Shown: piece after piece, positions 21,617 to 30,936 of the stretch | How positions within the stretch are numbered: position 1 is the stretch's first letter | Layout: every line of letters starts with the position of its first letter | Assembly (NCBI GenBank): GCA_036365145.1 | Contig: JAEOAD010000025.1 | Span: forward strand, 29,459,001 to 29,523,000 | Length of the DNA: 64,000 nt | Source of the DNA: Orientallactaga sibirica | Taxonomy: Eukaryota > Chordata > Mammalia > Rodentia > Dipodidae | Direction: 5' to 3' | The notes under the pieces: generated by a model | The model's input: the letters and a program-made list of their open reading frames with translations, nothing else | The model's database searches: none | Told to the model about the DNA's origin: nothing | Translations under genes and position numbers: made by a program

Positions 21617-21630
21617 GTGCCGCCTGCTGG
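21617..21630 (-). promoter_or_regulatory. CTCF-like motif 2
   Basis: The minus strand reads CCAGCAGGCGGCAC, one mismatch from the core, extended upstream by GGCCA. Same orientation as motif 1, 241 bases to its right. Confidence 0.45.
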
Positions 21631-22038
21631 TGGCCCTAGTTAAGATCGGGCCTGACTCTACCCTCCTCGGAGCAGGCCACTGTCTGCCTGGCCACTGGGG
21701 GAGAAGGCTAGGGTTTTTTCTTCCTGCCTGAGGGAGGGATTGCTGTGCAGGGAGTTTGTCCGTTCTCCTGTGAGTGATCGGAATCCTGTGTCTGTGCGCT
21801 TAGCCCTCACTTTGTCTTGTGTTTATATGGTGTGCCCACACTGTCACCATCCCAAGTGTTCAGCTCTGTCCTCAGTAGTGGTTGGACGGGTCAGGTCATG
21901 GTGGTAGGAATGGGCAGAGGACCTAGGTCATTACGAACCTGTAACTAAGTAGGGATAAGTGCTGGGATGTGGAAGACAGAATGACAGCAGGAAAGGCTGG
22001 CGTCTCCTGGGCGTCTGGAGTCCCCCCCTCTCCCGTCA

Positions 22039-22180
22039 GGTTTTGTGAGGTAGGGTCTCACTCTAGTCCAGGCTGACCTGGAATTCACTATGTAGTCTCA
22101 GGCTGGCCTTGAACTCACGGCGATCCTCCCCCTTCAGCCTCACCAGTGCTGGGATTAAAGACGTGTGCCACCATGCCACC
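22039..22180 (-). repeat. B1 SINE, minus strand
   Basis: Complete body from GAGGTAGGGTCTCAC to GTGCCACCATGCCACC. The T-tail is very short (TTTTG), so the tail is eroded. Confidence 0.9.
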
Positions 22181-23814
22181 TTGCTCCTGTCTTCCTCTCT
22201 TAAGGAATGCTTCTTGATGTGTCAGAGGAGAATAAACCAATCTGAGCCCACAGAGATCTCTCACACCGAAGACAACCGAGGCAAGGCTCCAGGGGGTCTG
22301 GACAGAAGTGAGATCACAAGGAAGGAACAGTAAATGATGCGCCACCGTGAGGGCCTGTGCTGTGTTCACTGCTTCCGAATCCACAACAGTGGAATCTAGT
22401 GGGCCTCCAGTGAATACTCGCCGACTCTGAGTCCTGTCTAAGGGGACGGGGACACAGCATCCCTCGACTGGAAGGAGCAGCTTTTTAATAGCAGAGTTAT
22501 CAGCAAAAAGAAAAATCCTGCTTTATGAGGCCAAGAGGTTCAGAAAGAGTTTGCAGGGCCACATGCTGGGCTCGCAGGACAAAGCCTTCTGCTTGAGATG
22601 GGAAGTGGACAGGTGACCTCCACTGTCCCTTTCAACACTGGGGCTTTGCCATTCTGTTATCACCCCCCTCCCCAGGCCCAGACCTTGCCTGGTCTTGCAT
22701 CATAAATGCCTGGGCTTTTGCTGATGGTGTCTGGCTCTGGCTTGTCACGGCACGGCACAGTCGGTCCGTGAAGCGGTGCCCTGGCGGCTCTGCAGTAAAA
22801 GAGAAACGCCTGGAAATAAGCTTCTCTTTACCGACCTGCAGCTTTGTCCCTGTTTTATTTTTCTGTATCAAATTACCAGCAGTGAAATTGCTGGATGCGC
22901 AGCAGGAGCTGTTTGTTTCCTTTATGGCCGGCTTCCTAGCACTCGGCCAGAGGAGAAAACAATTAGCAGCCTTGGCTTGAGACTTGCATTGGGGAGGACG
23001 TGAGAGCTGAGAGTGGCAAGGGCTGCATTGGACTGGGGGGCCTGACTTAGAGCAAGTGGGCCTGCCTGTGGCCTCCGCTCAGACTCCCAGCTGCCCCCCA
23101 CAGCAAGCGTTCAAGCTGGGGTTCCCTCCAGCCTCTGAGGTAGTCCCCGAGCCCACGGTGTGGAGAAGAGTCACGGCCTAGCCGTGTGCCCTCTTTCCCC
23201 CACTCCTCGGGGCTCCTGTGGTGAACATGCCCGTGAGATCCCCGCCACCTGGCCACGCGCGGGCCCGTTGTCTATTCTGGGCCCTCTGTGTAGGTGACTT
23301 GGAAGTTGCTACCTGTGTTGGCATACTGGGCTCCGAGGGAGGTCCCCAAAGGCAGAGGGTGAGTCTGTCTTGCTCTGTACAGGGAGCTGTGCCGACCTTC
23401 TGTGGGTGGTGTTGTTATGGGTTTTTTTATATTTGTTTTGCTGTGTTTGGTTTCTGTTTTTTTGGCAACCATGCTGTCTCCTTGTGACTGTTGATATGCC
23501 TGAAGCAGGGCTCCAAAGGCGACAGTTGATGCGCAGGGAGTTGAGATGGGCCTGGGCCTCCGCAGGGTACCTCCCCTGTGGACAGTTCATCTAGTGCTGC
23601 TCAGGTCTGAGGGGTGATGTCACCTTCAGCTTGTTCATTCAGTCACTTGCTTGTTTGTTCCGTGAACTGAGGCACTTCTGCTAGTCTGTTTCTGGACTTA
23701 GCCTCCAGGAGTGTAGATACAAGAAGTGATCTCTTGCTCTACATTGGACAGGGATCAGACATGGCCTGACATTGCCATGGAGAGTGAGCAAGCTGCCTAA
23801 CGCAGCTGGGGGTT
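22181..23814. other. SINE-free unique stretch
   Basis: 1.6 kb without SINEs. Contains the candidate element at 22480-22990. The T-rich 23415-23465 part gives hydrophobic frames on the plus strand that are not considered genes. Confidence 0.5.
22480..22990. promoter_or_regulatory. Candidate conserved noncoding element
   Basis: The most enhancer-like block by eye. It has GATA-type cores (AGTTATCAGC at 22496, CTGTTATCACC at 22655), a SOX/homeodomain AACAATTAG near 22959, and low-divergence-looking AT/GC alternation with no repeat debris. Phylogenetic conservation was not tested. Confidence 0.3.
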
Positions 23815-23985
23815 GGGGGAAAAGAAGCCGAGACTCGAGAGTCGGACAGACCGTTGTTCAAACCTTGGCTCCCGCATTCACTCCTTTGGGACATACATGA
23901 GTCAAGGTCCCGTGGACGTCTCCCTTCTAAGACGGTTACGAGCGAATGTTAAGTTAGGTAGCACTTACTCCATGCTGTATAAAAA
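23815..23985 (-). repeat. MIR SINE, minus strand
   Basis: GTTCAAACCTTGGCTCCCGC, then TGAGTCAAGGTCCCGTG, then AGGTAGCACTTACTCCATGC match the reverse complement of nearly the whole MIR in order. Confidence 0.75.
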
Positions 23986-24099
23986 TGGACAGCCTCTTCC
24001 TTCTTTGGAGAACACGGAAGGGGGGGACTCATTTTGCCTGGGGTAGTTAGGAGGGCTTCACAGTGGAAGTAATTTCTCAACTGGTCTGATAACGCAGAC

Positions 24100-24480
24100 T
24101 ACTGTCCAGGTGAGAATGAGAGAGGCCAGACTAAAAGGCGGGAATAGGCATTTCCTTACAAATAACCCTAGCAAGGAAAAGGCTTGGCCTGCTCAGAAGA
24201 AAAGGAGGGTTATGTGTTAGGAGTGTGTGGACCACAAAAGCTAGGTGGAAAGGAAGTCAGGAATTTTTATTAACAGCAAGGGCATAATGGAGGTAAGAGA
24301 TGTGGGTCCACTTTGTATTTTAGGCTAATAAGGCAGTAGGAATTAAACAGAGGAGAGACAGCAAGAATGGGTGTGGACCGAGGAAAGACTAGAAGGCATT
24401 CAGCAGATGTTTACTTAGCAGCTATTATGTACCGGGCACGCCACTGGTTATTTAGATACAAAGATGACCTACATAGGCTC
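24100..24480 (+). repeat. L2 LINE fragment
   Basis: The wording of the L2 3' portion appears in order: GAGAGGCCAGACTAAAAGGC, GCAAGGAAAAGGCTTGGCCT, then the terminal ATTCAGCAGATGTTTACTTA and TATTATGTACCGGGCACGCC. Strongly diverged. Confidence 0.65.
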
Positions 24481-24710
24481 CCTCGGGAAGAAAGAGAGAA
24501 CACAGTCAGCTTTGGAAAGAGTTCTGGAGGGAAGTGCAGTTCTTTCAGCGGCTGTGGATTGATCCACTCGTGTGTATACATGGCACAGCGACCCAGAGTA
24601 TCATTCACACAGAAAACTGCACAAGGCTGGTGTCGACACCGTCCAGGAGAGAAGAAATGCAGGCTTACACCAAAGCGGAGAGGGGACATTCTGTTCAAAA
24701 AGTACTCTCA

Positions 24711-24925
24711 GGATGGAGCCATGCCTTAGTGGTTAAGGTGCTTGCCTGAGAAGCCTAAGGACCAGTTTTTGGCTCTCCAGGTCCCACACAGACGAAAGCG
24801 TACAAGGTTGCACATGTGCATAGGGGGGCGCATCTGTCTGAGTTCGACTACAGTAGCTGGAGGACCTTATGCACCAGTTCTCTCCCTCTGTCTCTCATAA
24901 AAAAAAAATTACGAAATAAAGTATA
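24711..24925 (+). repeat. B2-like SINE, long variant
   Basis: GGTTAAGGTGCTTGCCTGAG, TTTTTGGCTCTCCAGGTCCC and CAGTAGCTGGAGGACCTTAT, with the extra middle segment of the long class. Ends TCTCTCATA and an A9 run. Confidence 0.88.
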
Positions 24926-25027
24926 TTCCAGAATTGGAGTTGACAGTTGATTGAGATCAGCTGTGAGGGAGAAGGGGTTTCAGCACTTAAGGGAAGGAGC
25001 TGAGACTCAGGTTCAAAAAGGGTAAGA

Positions 25028-25184
25028 AGCTGGGTGTGGTAGCACACGCCTTTAATCCCAGCACTCGGGAGGCAGAGGTAGGAGGATCGCTATAAGTTCA
25101 AGGCCACCCTGAGACCACAGTGAATTTCAGGTCAGCCTGGACTAGAGTGAGACCCTACCTCAAAAAAAAAAAAAAAAAAAAAAA
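25028..25184 (+). repeat. B1 SINE, plus strand
   Basis: Full sense copy from GCTGGGTGTGGTAGCACACG to GAGACCCTACCTC with an A24 tail. No clear TSD seen. Confidence 0.93.
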
Positions 25185-25607
25185 GGACGAATGCTGGCAG
25201 AGCCACCCCTGGGCATGACTCCAAGGCGCTGAGGTGCCTGTCACCCCAAGCCTCACATCTCTTGTCATAGAACTGTCCCCGTGTTTCAGTCTTTCCCCAC
25301 TCACTGGTCATAGCTCTTCTGCCCCTCTGCAGACCCCAGTCAGTCTTCTCCGAGAGCCACATCCAAACCCCAGCTCCTCACCGAGCAAGTGCACAAGGGA
25401 CAGGTCTCCTCCTTGGTTTGTGCAAGGTGATGCCGGGCACATGTTCTGCACACTGGGAACCCGGGTAGCTTTGGTGAGCTTGCTGGTGTCCCTGGGGCCA
25501 GCAAGCTCGCCTAGATGGCTGGGGAAGGATGGGTTTGTCAAGCCAAGCATGGGGGCGAAGGGTTAGGGCCTCAGTCTCTTCCAGAGTTTCTTTCTGAGAA
25601 GGGGGGT
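25185..25607. other. Unique stretch without gene
   Basis: Plain sequence. A 110-codon frame at 25234-25566 has no recognisable domain. Confidence 0.5.
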
Positions 25608-26190
25608 TGTGGTAGTTTGCGTGCATGGCCCCATAGACTCAGATGTGTGTTTTAAAAATATTTTATTATTTATTTATTTATTTGAGCGACAGAGAGAGAA
25701 AGAGAATGGGTGCTCCAGAGCCTCTAGCCACTGCAAATGAACTCCAGATGCGTGCACCCCCTTGTGCATCAGGCTTTTATGTGGGTCCTGGGGAATTGAA
25801 CCCGGATCCTTTGGCTTTGCAGGCAGGCGCCTTAACTGCTAAGCCATCTCAGCAGCCCAGACTGAGGTGTTTTATTAAACTTGAGTTTGCAGCTTCATCC
25901 CCTAGCATGCACACTCCCACTACAGGAGGGCGTGTCACTGGGCAGATCTGATTCCAGCCCAAAGGTATGGAGGGAAGCAGAGTCTGAGCTCTGGCTGTGC
26001 GGGCTGCTTTTGGTGTTTGCCGGCTGTTTGGTGGGTCTCTCGCTCTCTGCTTGGATCTGTGAAAAGGAGCCAGTTCTTCCCACTATTATTGGAACTTCCT
26101 GTGGCTCCATAAGCCTGAAATAAATCCCTTCCTCCCGTTAATCACGTTTGGTTGGATGTTCATCCCGGCAACATGGAGCTGGCTGCAACA
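25608..26190 (+). mobile_element. Solo MaLR-type LTR split by a SINE
   Basis: Starts TGTGGTAGTTTGCG and ends GGCTGCAACA, so it has TG...CA termini. It carries a polyadenylation-type AATAAA at about 26119 after GCCTGAAATAAATCCC. The 5-bp GGGGT stands on both sides (25603-25607 and 26191-26195), the TSD length of ERVL/MaLR elements. A B2-like SINE at 25648-25857 interrupts it. The same LTR type recurs at several places in the window. Confidence 0.8.
25648..25857 (-). repeat. B2-like SINE inside LTR
   Basis: Short (TTTA)n tail, GAGCGACAGAGAGAG, full body, ending GCCATCTCAGCAGCCC. CAGACTCAG/GACTGAGG-like words at the LTR junctions suggest the insertion point lies in the LTR's early part. Confidence 0.92.
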
Positions 26191-27627
26191 GGGGTGGAAA
26201 AAAAATAAAGTGCACCCCAAAAAGCCATGGGCCCTCACAGGATTTTGGAGTGCGTGCTGTATGAAGTGAGGACAGGGAGAGGCAGAGTGCCACTCATAAA
26301 CCTGAGGGCAGAGTCTGGCACAGGCTCTTCCCCAGGGGACAGGTGACTCAGAGAGGGTTGGTCGCTGAACAAGGTTACAGGTGAATGTGCAGGTAAGAGG
26401 TGCAGCACGGAAGTTCAAGGCATAAGGTGAGAGCCACCTTTTGTCCCGTTACCACCTCCTGTCTCCCTGGGAGGCAGCTGGGATGTTCAGAAAGGATCTT
26501 TTCCCGGGCCCACAAACATCGGCATCCCTTCACTCACTTACCTGGCCTCATTTCCCCTTGAGCGATGTGAGAGGCAGGCCTCTCCCCGGCAGGGCTGTTG
26601 GGAGAGACTGCAGGAAACAGAAATGGAATCACCGGTCTTCATGCTGCTGTACTGTGGGCTGAGCTCCGACTGAAGCCAGGCTGTCTGTGCGCTGTGCACA
26701 CGTGAAGTTCCACCAGTCACTTTGCTGTGGGTGGGACGTGGACGTGAACCACTAGTGCAAACGCAGGCAGTCTGCTGCACTGCCTGTACCTTCAGGCACC
26801 TGGCACAATCTGTCCCCTACCTGTAGGGGACTGTTTGTCATCTTAGGAGATCCACCCCGCCGCAACACCACACCTACTGCAAGGAAGAAGATGAGGAGCA
26901 CTAGAGAAGCTGTGTGCCAGAGCGGGCCGTGGGATTCCCACGGGAGAGGCTGAAGATACAGAAGGAAACTTAGATGAAAAACTTCTTGGATATAAAACTT
27001 GTGACACAGGTGTGAGGTTTTGTCATCTCTGGCTAGAATGACATGCCTTCTCTCACCAGGCCGCTGGTGCCAGCCCCTCCCCCTTCCCTGCTCTCACTCA
27101 CCCCAGCCCCTCGCTTGGCCCCTTCTGCAGGCTTCCCTCCCCCAGCCCGTGGCCTCTCCCCCACGGAGATCAGATACGGCCTTTGTCTTTCTGGCTGGCT
27201 GCTCCCTTTCAGGGATAAAGGGCTCTGTGTCTGGGAAACCTTAGCTCTGGGGAGCCTGGGGGCAACTTGGGGACCTTTCCTCTGCATCACCTTCCCTGAG
27301 CCTGGTGCCCCGCAGTGGTGATCCCCAGGGGAGTTAAGAAGGACTGTACTTTCTGGGCCCCTGCTCAGATGAAGGGGGTGGGGAGAGAGGCAATCAGAAA
27401 AATGTGCCCTCTGGAAAGGCCGAGGAGACAGCGGGCTGGGCCTAGACAGGGAGCTACTGAACAGCAGCCCAGGGTTGAGGGCCCCCTGCTCCCTGCATGC
27501 TCTCACTCAGGCCAGCCTTGGCCGTCTGAAGGGGTCCTAGCTGTTCTCCTGGGTACGCCATGTGGTGCTTCTTCCTACCAGGGAAAGGCATTAACTATTA
27601 ACTAGCTTAAAGTGGGCTGAGAGATGT
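26191..27627. other. SINE-free unique stretch
   Basis: 1.4 kb with a C-rich pyrimidine segment at 27045-27160. A 157-codon minus frame (27033-27506) and its plus-strand shadow come from this biased composition, with no conserved domain visible. Confidence 0.5.
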
Positions 27628-27815
27628 GGTACAGATGACAAAAAGCTATAGGTGGCTGGCTCAGAGGTTAAAGGCGCTTTCTTGCAAAGCCTGCCGGACC
27701 AGGCTTGATTCTGCAGCACCTACACAATGTTGGCTGCAAGGTGGCACATGCATCTGTGATCCCAGTGTGCAGTTTGTTTGCAGCAGCAAGAAGCTCTGTC
27801 TCAAGAAAAGGTGGA
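27628..27815 (+). repeat. B2-like SINE, decayed
   Basis: GGCTGGCTCAGAGGTTAAAG, GCTTTCTTGCAAAGCCTGCC, GTTGGCTGCAAGGTGGCACA and CTCTGTCTCAAG mark a diverged copy that ends in a B1-like GTGATCCCAG segment. A CA-rich tract follows at 27866-27892. Confidence 0.7.
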
Positions 27816-27934
27816 GCACAGGCGCCTTGAAGTTGTCCTGTGACCATCCTGCGTGCGCTGTGGCCACACACACACATACACAAACACACAGGCTTTTTTA
27901 AAGGTTACTGCAATTTCATGTAATTTTATAATCA

Positions 27935-28245
27935 TACCTATTAGGAATAGCGACCATTTGCATGGCCTGCACGTAGGTACGTGCTTCACATACTCTGATT
28001 CATCCAGTTTTTCCAGTCATATAAATATTTCCAGGTAGGGTCTCACTCTAGCCCAGGCTGACCTGAAACTTACTCTGTAGCTCCTGGCTGGCCTCGAACT
28101 CACAGCTATCCTTCTACCTCTGCTTCCTGAGGGCTGAGATTAAAGGTGTGCGCCACCACGCCCTGCCTCAGTCATCATTTACAGATGAAAGAAAAGCTGA
28201 GGCTGGGAGGAGTTACTTCATTGTCCATGGTGATGGAGTAGGCCA
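27935..28245 (+). repeat. MIR SINE split by a B1
   Basis: The left half contains CGACCATTTGCATGGCCTGC and GTGCTTCACATACTCTGATT. The right half (from about 28168) contains CATTTACAGATGAAAGAAAA and GGAGTTACTTCATTGTCCA. Together they follow MIR order with a B1 between. Confidence 0.75.
28031..28167 (-). repeat. B1 SINE inside MIR
   Basis: Reversed B1 with almost no tail left; CCAGTCAT to its left and TCAGTCAT to its right look like a TSD in the MIR. Confidence 0.9.
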
Positions 28246-28309
28246 GGCAGGACCATGCTCAGCTCAGCGGCCGCCGCCAGCAGGAAGGTGTCGGGTCTGA
28301 TCTTGTTTT

Positions 28310-28450
28310 CCGTCCTGGCAGCTTTGTGACACAGACGCATTGCTTCATTCCCCTCACCTCCGTGTTTCCGTCGGTGCAACAGTATTAATAACATGCACCT
28401 TCACGGAGGCTGCTGGGGTTCCGTGAGATAGCCTCGTACAACAGCGAGCC
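28310..28450 (-). repeat. MIR SINE, minus strand
   Basis: CAGCTTTGTGACACAGACGC, CAACAGTATTAATAACATGC and GGGGTTCCGTGAGATAGCCT resemble the reverse complement of the MIR core. Confidence 0.55.
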
Positions 28451-28459
28451 CCACGTCCT

Positions 28460-28580
28460 GCTCATTCCTTCAGCAGCTGCCAACTGGATGCCCTGGGTAC
28501 CAGGGCTGTGCGGTACCTAGACATACAACTGTGAGCAAGGTCGACATGGTCCTGGTCTTTGTGCGAACAGCCATCTCCGC
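28460..28580 (+). repeat. L2 LINE 3'-end fragment
   Basis: TTCCTTCAGCAGCTGCCAAC, GTACCAGGGCTGTGCGG and CTGTGAGCAAGGTCGACATG follow the L2 3' end in order. Confidence 0.6.
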
Positions 28581-28859
28581 AGGACCTCCTAAGTGCTCTA
28601 CAGAGAGGCATTGTATGTGTAAAGGCAGCTATCTGAGAGCGCCAGAGCAGAAGGTTAGCTCACCCAAACCAGGCCTGGCCTTCCTGCAAAGTCTTCAGTG
28701 AGGGCGGGCAGTGCTGCGCCTTGTGCCGGGAGCTCGCACACACGAAGCACTTCACCCTCCTGGATGCCCACTTTAACGGGAAATGGACCAACGGAGCGTC
28801 TATATACGAATGGGGAATCCTAACGGTTTCCTTTACCGAGTTCATATGTTTAATTTTCC
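28581..28859. other. Unique interval
   Basis: No confident repeat; probably eroded L2, since L2-like words stand on both sides. Confidence 0.35.
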
Positions 28860-29000
28860 AGGTGCTTTTTTTTGAAAGTGCTGAGGTGACAGCAATGAAC
28901 AAAAACACCCGCTTCATGATATAAGGCAGAATCCAGTAGACAATTCATAATTACAACATCAGTGAGTTGGATGGCGATAAATGCAGTAATAAATCAAGAG
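28860..29000 (+). repeat. L2 LINE fragment
   Basis: GTGCTGAGGTGACAGCAATG, then ATCAGTGAGTTGGATGGCG are like the far 3' L2 wording that follows the 'ggcactgt' box. Low similarity. Confidence 0.45.
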
Positions 29001-29044
29001 AAGGGGTGTCTAAGGTGTGGCTCGGCAGCGCTACAAGGGTAGGC

Positions 29045-29395
29045 AGCCACGGTTCCGCCGCTGTGACAAAATGCTCACAATGAGCAAATTATAAGGGAGA
29101 AAGGTTGATTGTGGTTCGTGGTTTTAGTCCATGGCCACTTGGCTCTGTGGCTTGGGGGCCTGTGGCGGAGCAGTGTGTCATGGTGGGGAGTCTGGGGGGG
29201 CAGCTGCTCACCTCATCGCGGCCAGGAAGCAGGGAGGAGGGAGTGGGATCCCAGCGATCCCCTAGTGATCTTTCCTTCCACTGAACTCCACTTCCTAAAG
29301 GCCTCACCATGTCCCAACAGCACTTGGGTTACAGACCAAACCTTTCACATGTGGGACTTAGGAGGAAACTTGCTCAGAACGTGATGACAGAAATG
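29045..29395 (-). mobile_element. MLT1/MaLR-like LTR, antisense, decayed
   Basis: CGCTGTGACAAAATGCTCAC, GAGCAAATTATAAGGGAGAA, CCTAAAGGCCTCACCATGTC and CATGTGGGACTTAGGAGGAA follow the order of antisense MaLR-class LTRs known from other mammals. Termini are not clear. Confidence 0.5.
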
Positions 29396-29405
29396 ATCCA
29401 AAAGG

Positions 29406-29589
29406 GGCTGGAGGGGTGGCTTAGTGGTTAAGGTGCTTGCCTACAAAGCCCAAGGACCCAGGTTCAATTGCCCAGGACCCACATGAGCCAGATGCACAAG
29501 GTGGCGCATGCATCTGGAGTTTGTTTGCCATGGATTGAGGCCCTAGCATGCCCATTCTCTATCTGCCCCTACCCCTCAAAATAAGTAGA

Positions 29590-29617
<28 letters not shown>
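29406..29617 (+). repeat. B2-like SINE, plus strand
   Basis: Complete copy with an A21 tail (29597-29617). GATCCAAAAGG precedes it and the matching GATCCAAAGG appears only at 29991-30000, beyond two further SINE pieces. GCACAAGGTGGCGC at 29494-29507 resembles the CTCF core. Confidence 0.92.
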
Positions 29618-29620
<3 letters not shown>

Positions 29621-29631
29621 AAAAGAATCAG

Positions 29632-29740
29632 GCCTGCAAAACCTAAGGATCCAGGTTCAATTTCCCAGGACCCACATAAGCCAAATGATCCAGGTTCAAT
29701 TTCCCAGGACCCTTTAATCCCATAAGCCAAATGCACAGGT
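29632..29740 (+). repeat. B2-like SINE fragment with stutter
   Basis: The B-box part GATCCAGGTTCAATTTCCCA occurs twice in tandem (29648 and 29688), each followed by CATAAGCCAAATG. A partial, internally duplicated SINE piece. Confidence 0.8.
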
Positions 29741-29785
29741 CACCTTGAGTGGTTAATTCCAGTTAGTGAAAACAAACTTGAAAAA

Positions 29786-29827
29786 ACAAACAAAACAAAC
29801 AAACAAACAAACAAACAAACAAAAAAA
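29786..29827 (+). repeat. (AAAC)n microsatellite
   Basis: AAACAAAC units preceded and followed by short A-runs. ACTTG stands on both sides, and the tract may be a remnant SINE tail. Confidence 0.85.
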
Positions 29828-29830
29828 CTT

Positions 29831-29990
29831 GGGCTGGAGAGAAGGCACTTGCCTACAAAGCCAAAGGATCCAGGTTCGATTCCCCAGGACCCACATGAGC
29901 CGGGTGCACAAGGTGGTGCATGTGTCTGGAGTTTGTTTGTAGTGCCTCTCTCTCAATAAATAAATAATTAAAAAATAAAAAGAAAGAAAA
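29831..29990 (+). repeat. Shortened B2-like SINE
   Basis: Head GGCTGGAGAGAAGGCACTTG lacks the segment containing the A box second half; the body and an AATAAATAAATA tail are present. Its right flank is the only matching TSD partner for the SINE at 29406. Confidence 0.9.
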
Positions 29991-29999
29991 GATCCAAAG

Positions 30000-30110
30000 G
30001 GATCTAGTGGAAGGGCTGCTCCAGACAAAGGGATCAGCAAGTGCAGAGGCCCCAAGGAAGGATCTTGCCTGGAGCCTGGAGCCTGGAGGAAAAACTAATA
30101 TGCTGCGGTG
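30000..30110 (+). repeat. L2 LINE fragment
   Basis: GGAAGGGCTGCTCCAGACAA and GCAAGTGCAGAGGCCCCAAG are the familiar L2 phrase for this region. GCCTGGA is repeated three times at 30068-30088. Confidence 0.6.
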
Positions 30111-30114
30111 AACT

Positions 30115-30430
30115 GAGGAAGGAAACTAGTAACTCAGAGAATGGGTGTGCGCGCACATGTACATGTCCATGAATATGGAGTACAGATCAGAGGAAGGAAA
30201 CTAGTAACTCAGAGAATGGGTGTGCGCACACATGTACATGTCCATGAATATGGAGTACAGATCAGAGGAAGGAAACTAGTAACTCTCAACGCGTCCATGA
30301 ATATGGAGTACAGATCAGAGGAAGGAAACTAGTAACTCAGAGAATTCCTGCCACGCCCAGGCTGTACAGATCAGAGGAAGGAAACTAGTCTCAGAATGGG
30401 CTGGCCACGTCCATGAATATTGCAGATCAC
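30115..30430 (+). repeat. Minisatellite, 75-bp unit
   Basis: Units begin GAGGAAGGAAACTAGT at 30115, 30190, 30265, 30318 and 30374. The first two are 75 bases and nearly identical (one GCGCGCAC versus GCGCACAC difference). The third and fourth are 53 and 56 bases with internal deletions or replaced segments, and the fifth decays into flanking sequence. CTGCCACGCCCAGGCTGTA in unit 4 returns as CTGCCCCGCCCCCAGGCTGTA at 30442. Confidence 0.92.
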
Positions 30431-30486
30431 AAAGGCGAGTTCCTGCCCCGCCCCCAGGCTGTATTCTCTGCCTGGCCTGAGTGCTG

Positions 30487-30551
30487 AAGATCCTCCTACC
30501 TCTGCCTCCTGAGTGCTGAAGATTAAAGGCGTGCGCCACCATGCCCAGCTT
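30487..30551 (-). repeat. B1 SINE fragment
   Basis: Only the 5' half of B1 remains (GATCCTCCTACCTCTGCCTC to ACCATGCCCAGC). GAGTGCTGAAGAT occurs twice, at 30479 and 30512, another local stutter. Confidence 0.85.
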
Positions 30552-30576
30552 GCAGCTCATTAAAAAAAAAAATTTA

Positions 30577-30780
30577 TTTGGGCTGGAGAGATGGCTTAGT
30601 GGTTAAGGTGCCTGGGAAGCCTAAGGACTCATGTTCAACTCTCCAGGTCCTAGCCTGGAGCCACACAGTGATGTAAGGGCTCAATGTCACACATGCGCAC
30701 AAGGGGCGGGCCTCTCGTGTCTGGAGTTTGATTGCAGTGGCTGGAGGCCCTGGTGCACCAATTCTCTCGTAAAAAGTCAG
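30577..30780 (+). repeat. B2-like SINE, long variant
   Basis: Starts GGCTGGAGAGATGGCTTAG with an intact A box. Contains the long-class insert (AATGTCACACATGCGCACAA). Ends abruptly after CCAATTCTCTCG, without a tail, facing the next SINE. Confidence 0.92.
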
Positions 30781-30799
30781 TCTCTTGGGCTTCCCTAAA

Positions 30800-30936
30800 T
30801 ATACCAGAGCCTCTTGCCACTGCAAAGAAACTACAGACACATGTGCCACTTTGTGAATTTGGCTGTATGTGGGTACCTGGGCCGTCAGGTTTTTTCAGGC
30901 AAAGTGCCTTTAACAGCTGAGCCATCTTTTTAGCCC
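30800..30936 (-). repeat. B2-like SINE, head-to-head partner
   Basis: Reversed copy starting CAGAGCCTCTTGCCACTGCA and ending GCCATCTTTTTAGCCC. With the preceding plus-strand copy it forms an inverted pair. GCAGCTCATT (30553) and GCAGTTCATT (30942) stand outside the pair. Confidence 0.9.

Larger units (their letters stand above)
21177..22038. other. Unique stretch with two CTCF-like motifs
   Basis: No interspersed repeats. It contains the two motifs listed next. Frames of 60-86 codons here are ordinary background. Confidence 0.5.

Noticed and set aside
28255..28300. CpG island start (CGGCCGCCGCC)
   Set aside because: Only about 20 bases of CpG-rich text; surrounding CpG density is ordinary.
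30141..30332. 63-codon frame with a repeating 25-residue peptide
   Set aside because: It is a consequence of the 75-bp minisatellite period; frame breaks as soon as units shorten, and no promoter or homology is seen.
30115..30430. CRISPR-like direct repeats
   Set aside because: Units are contiguous without unique spacers and the DNA is clearly rodent.
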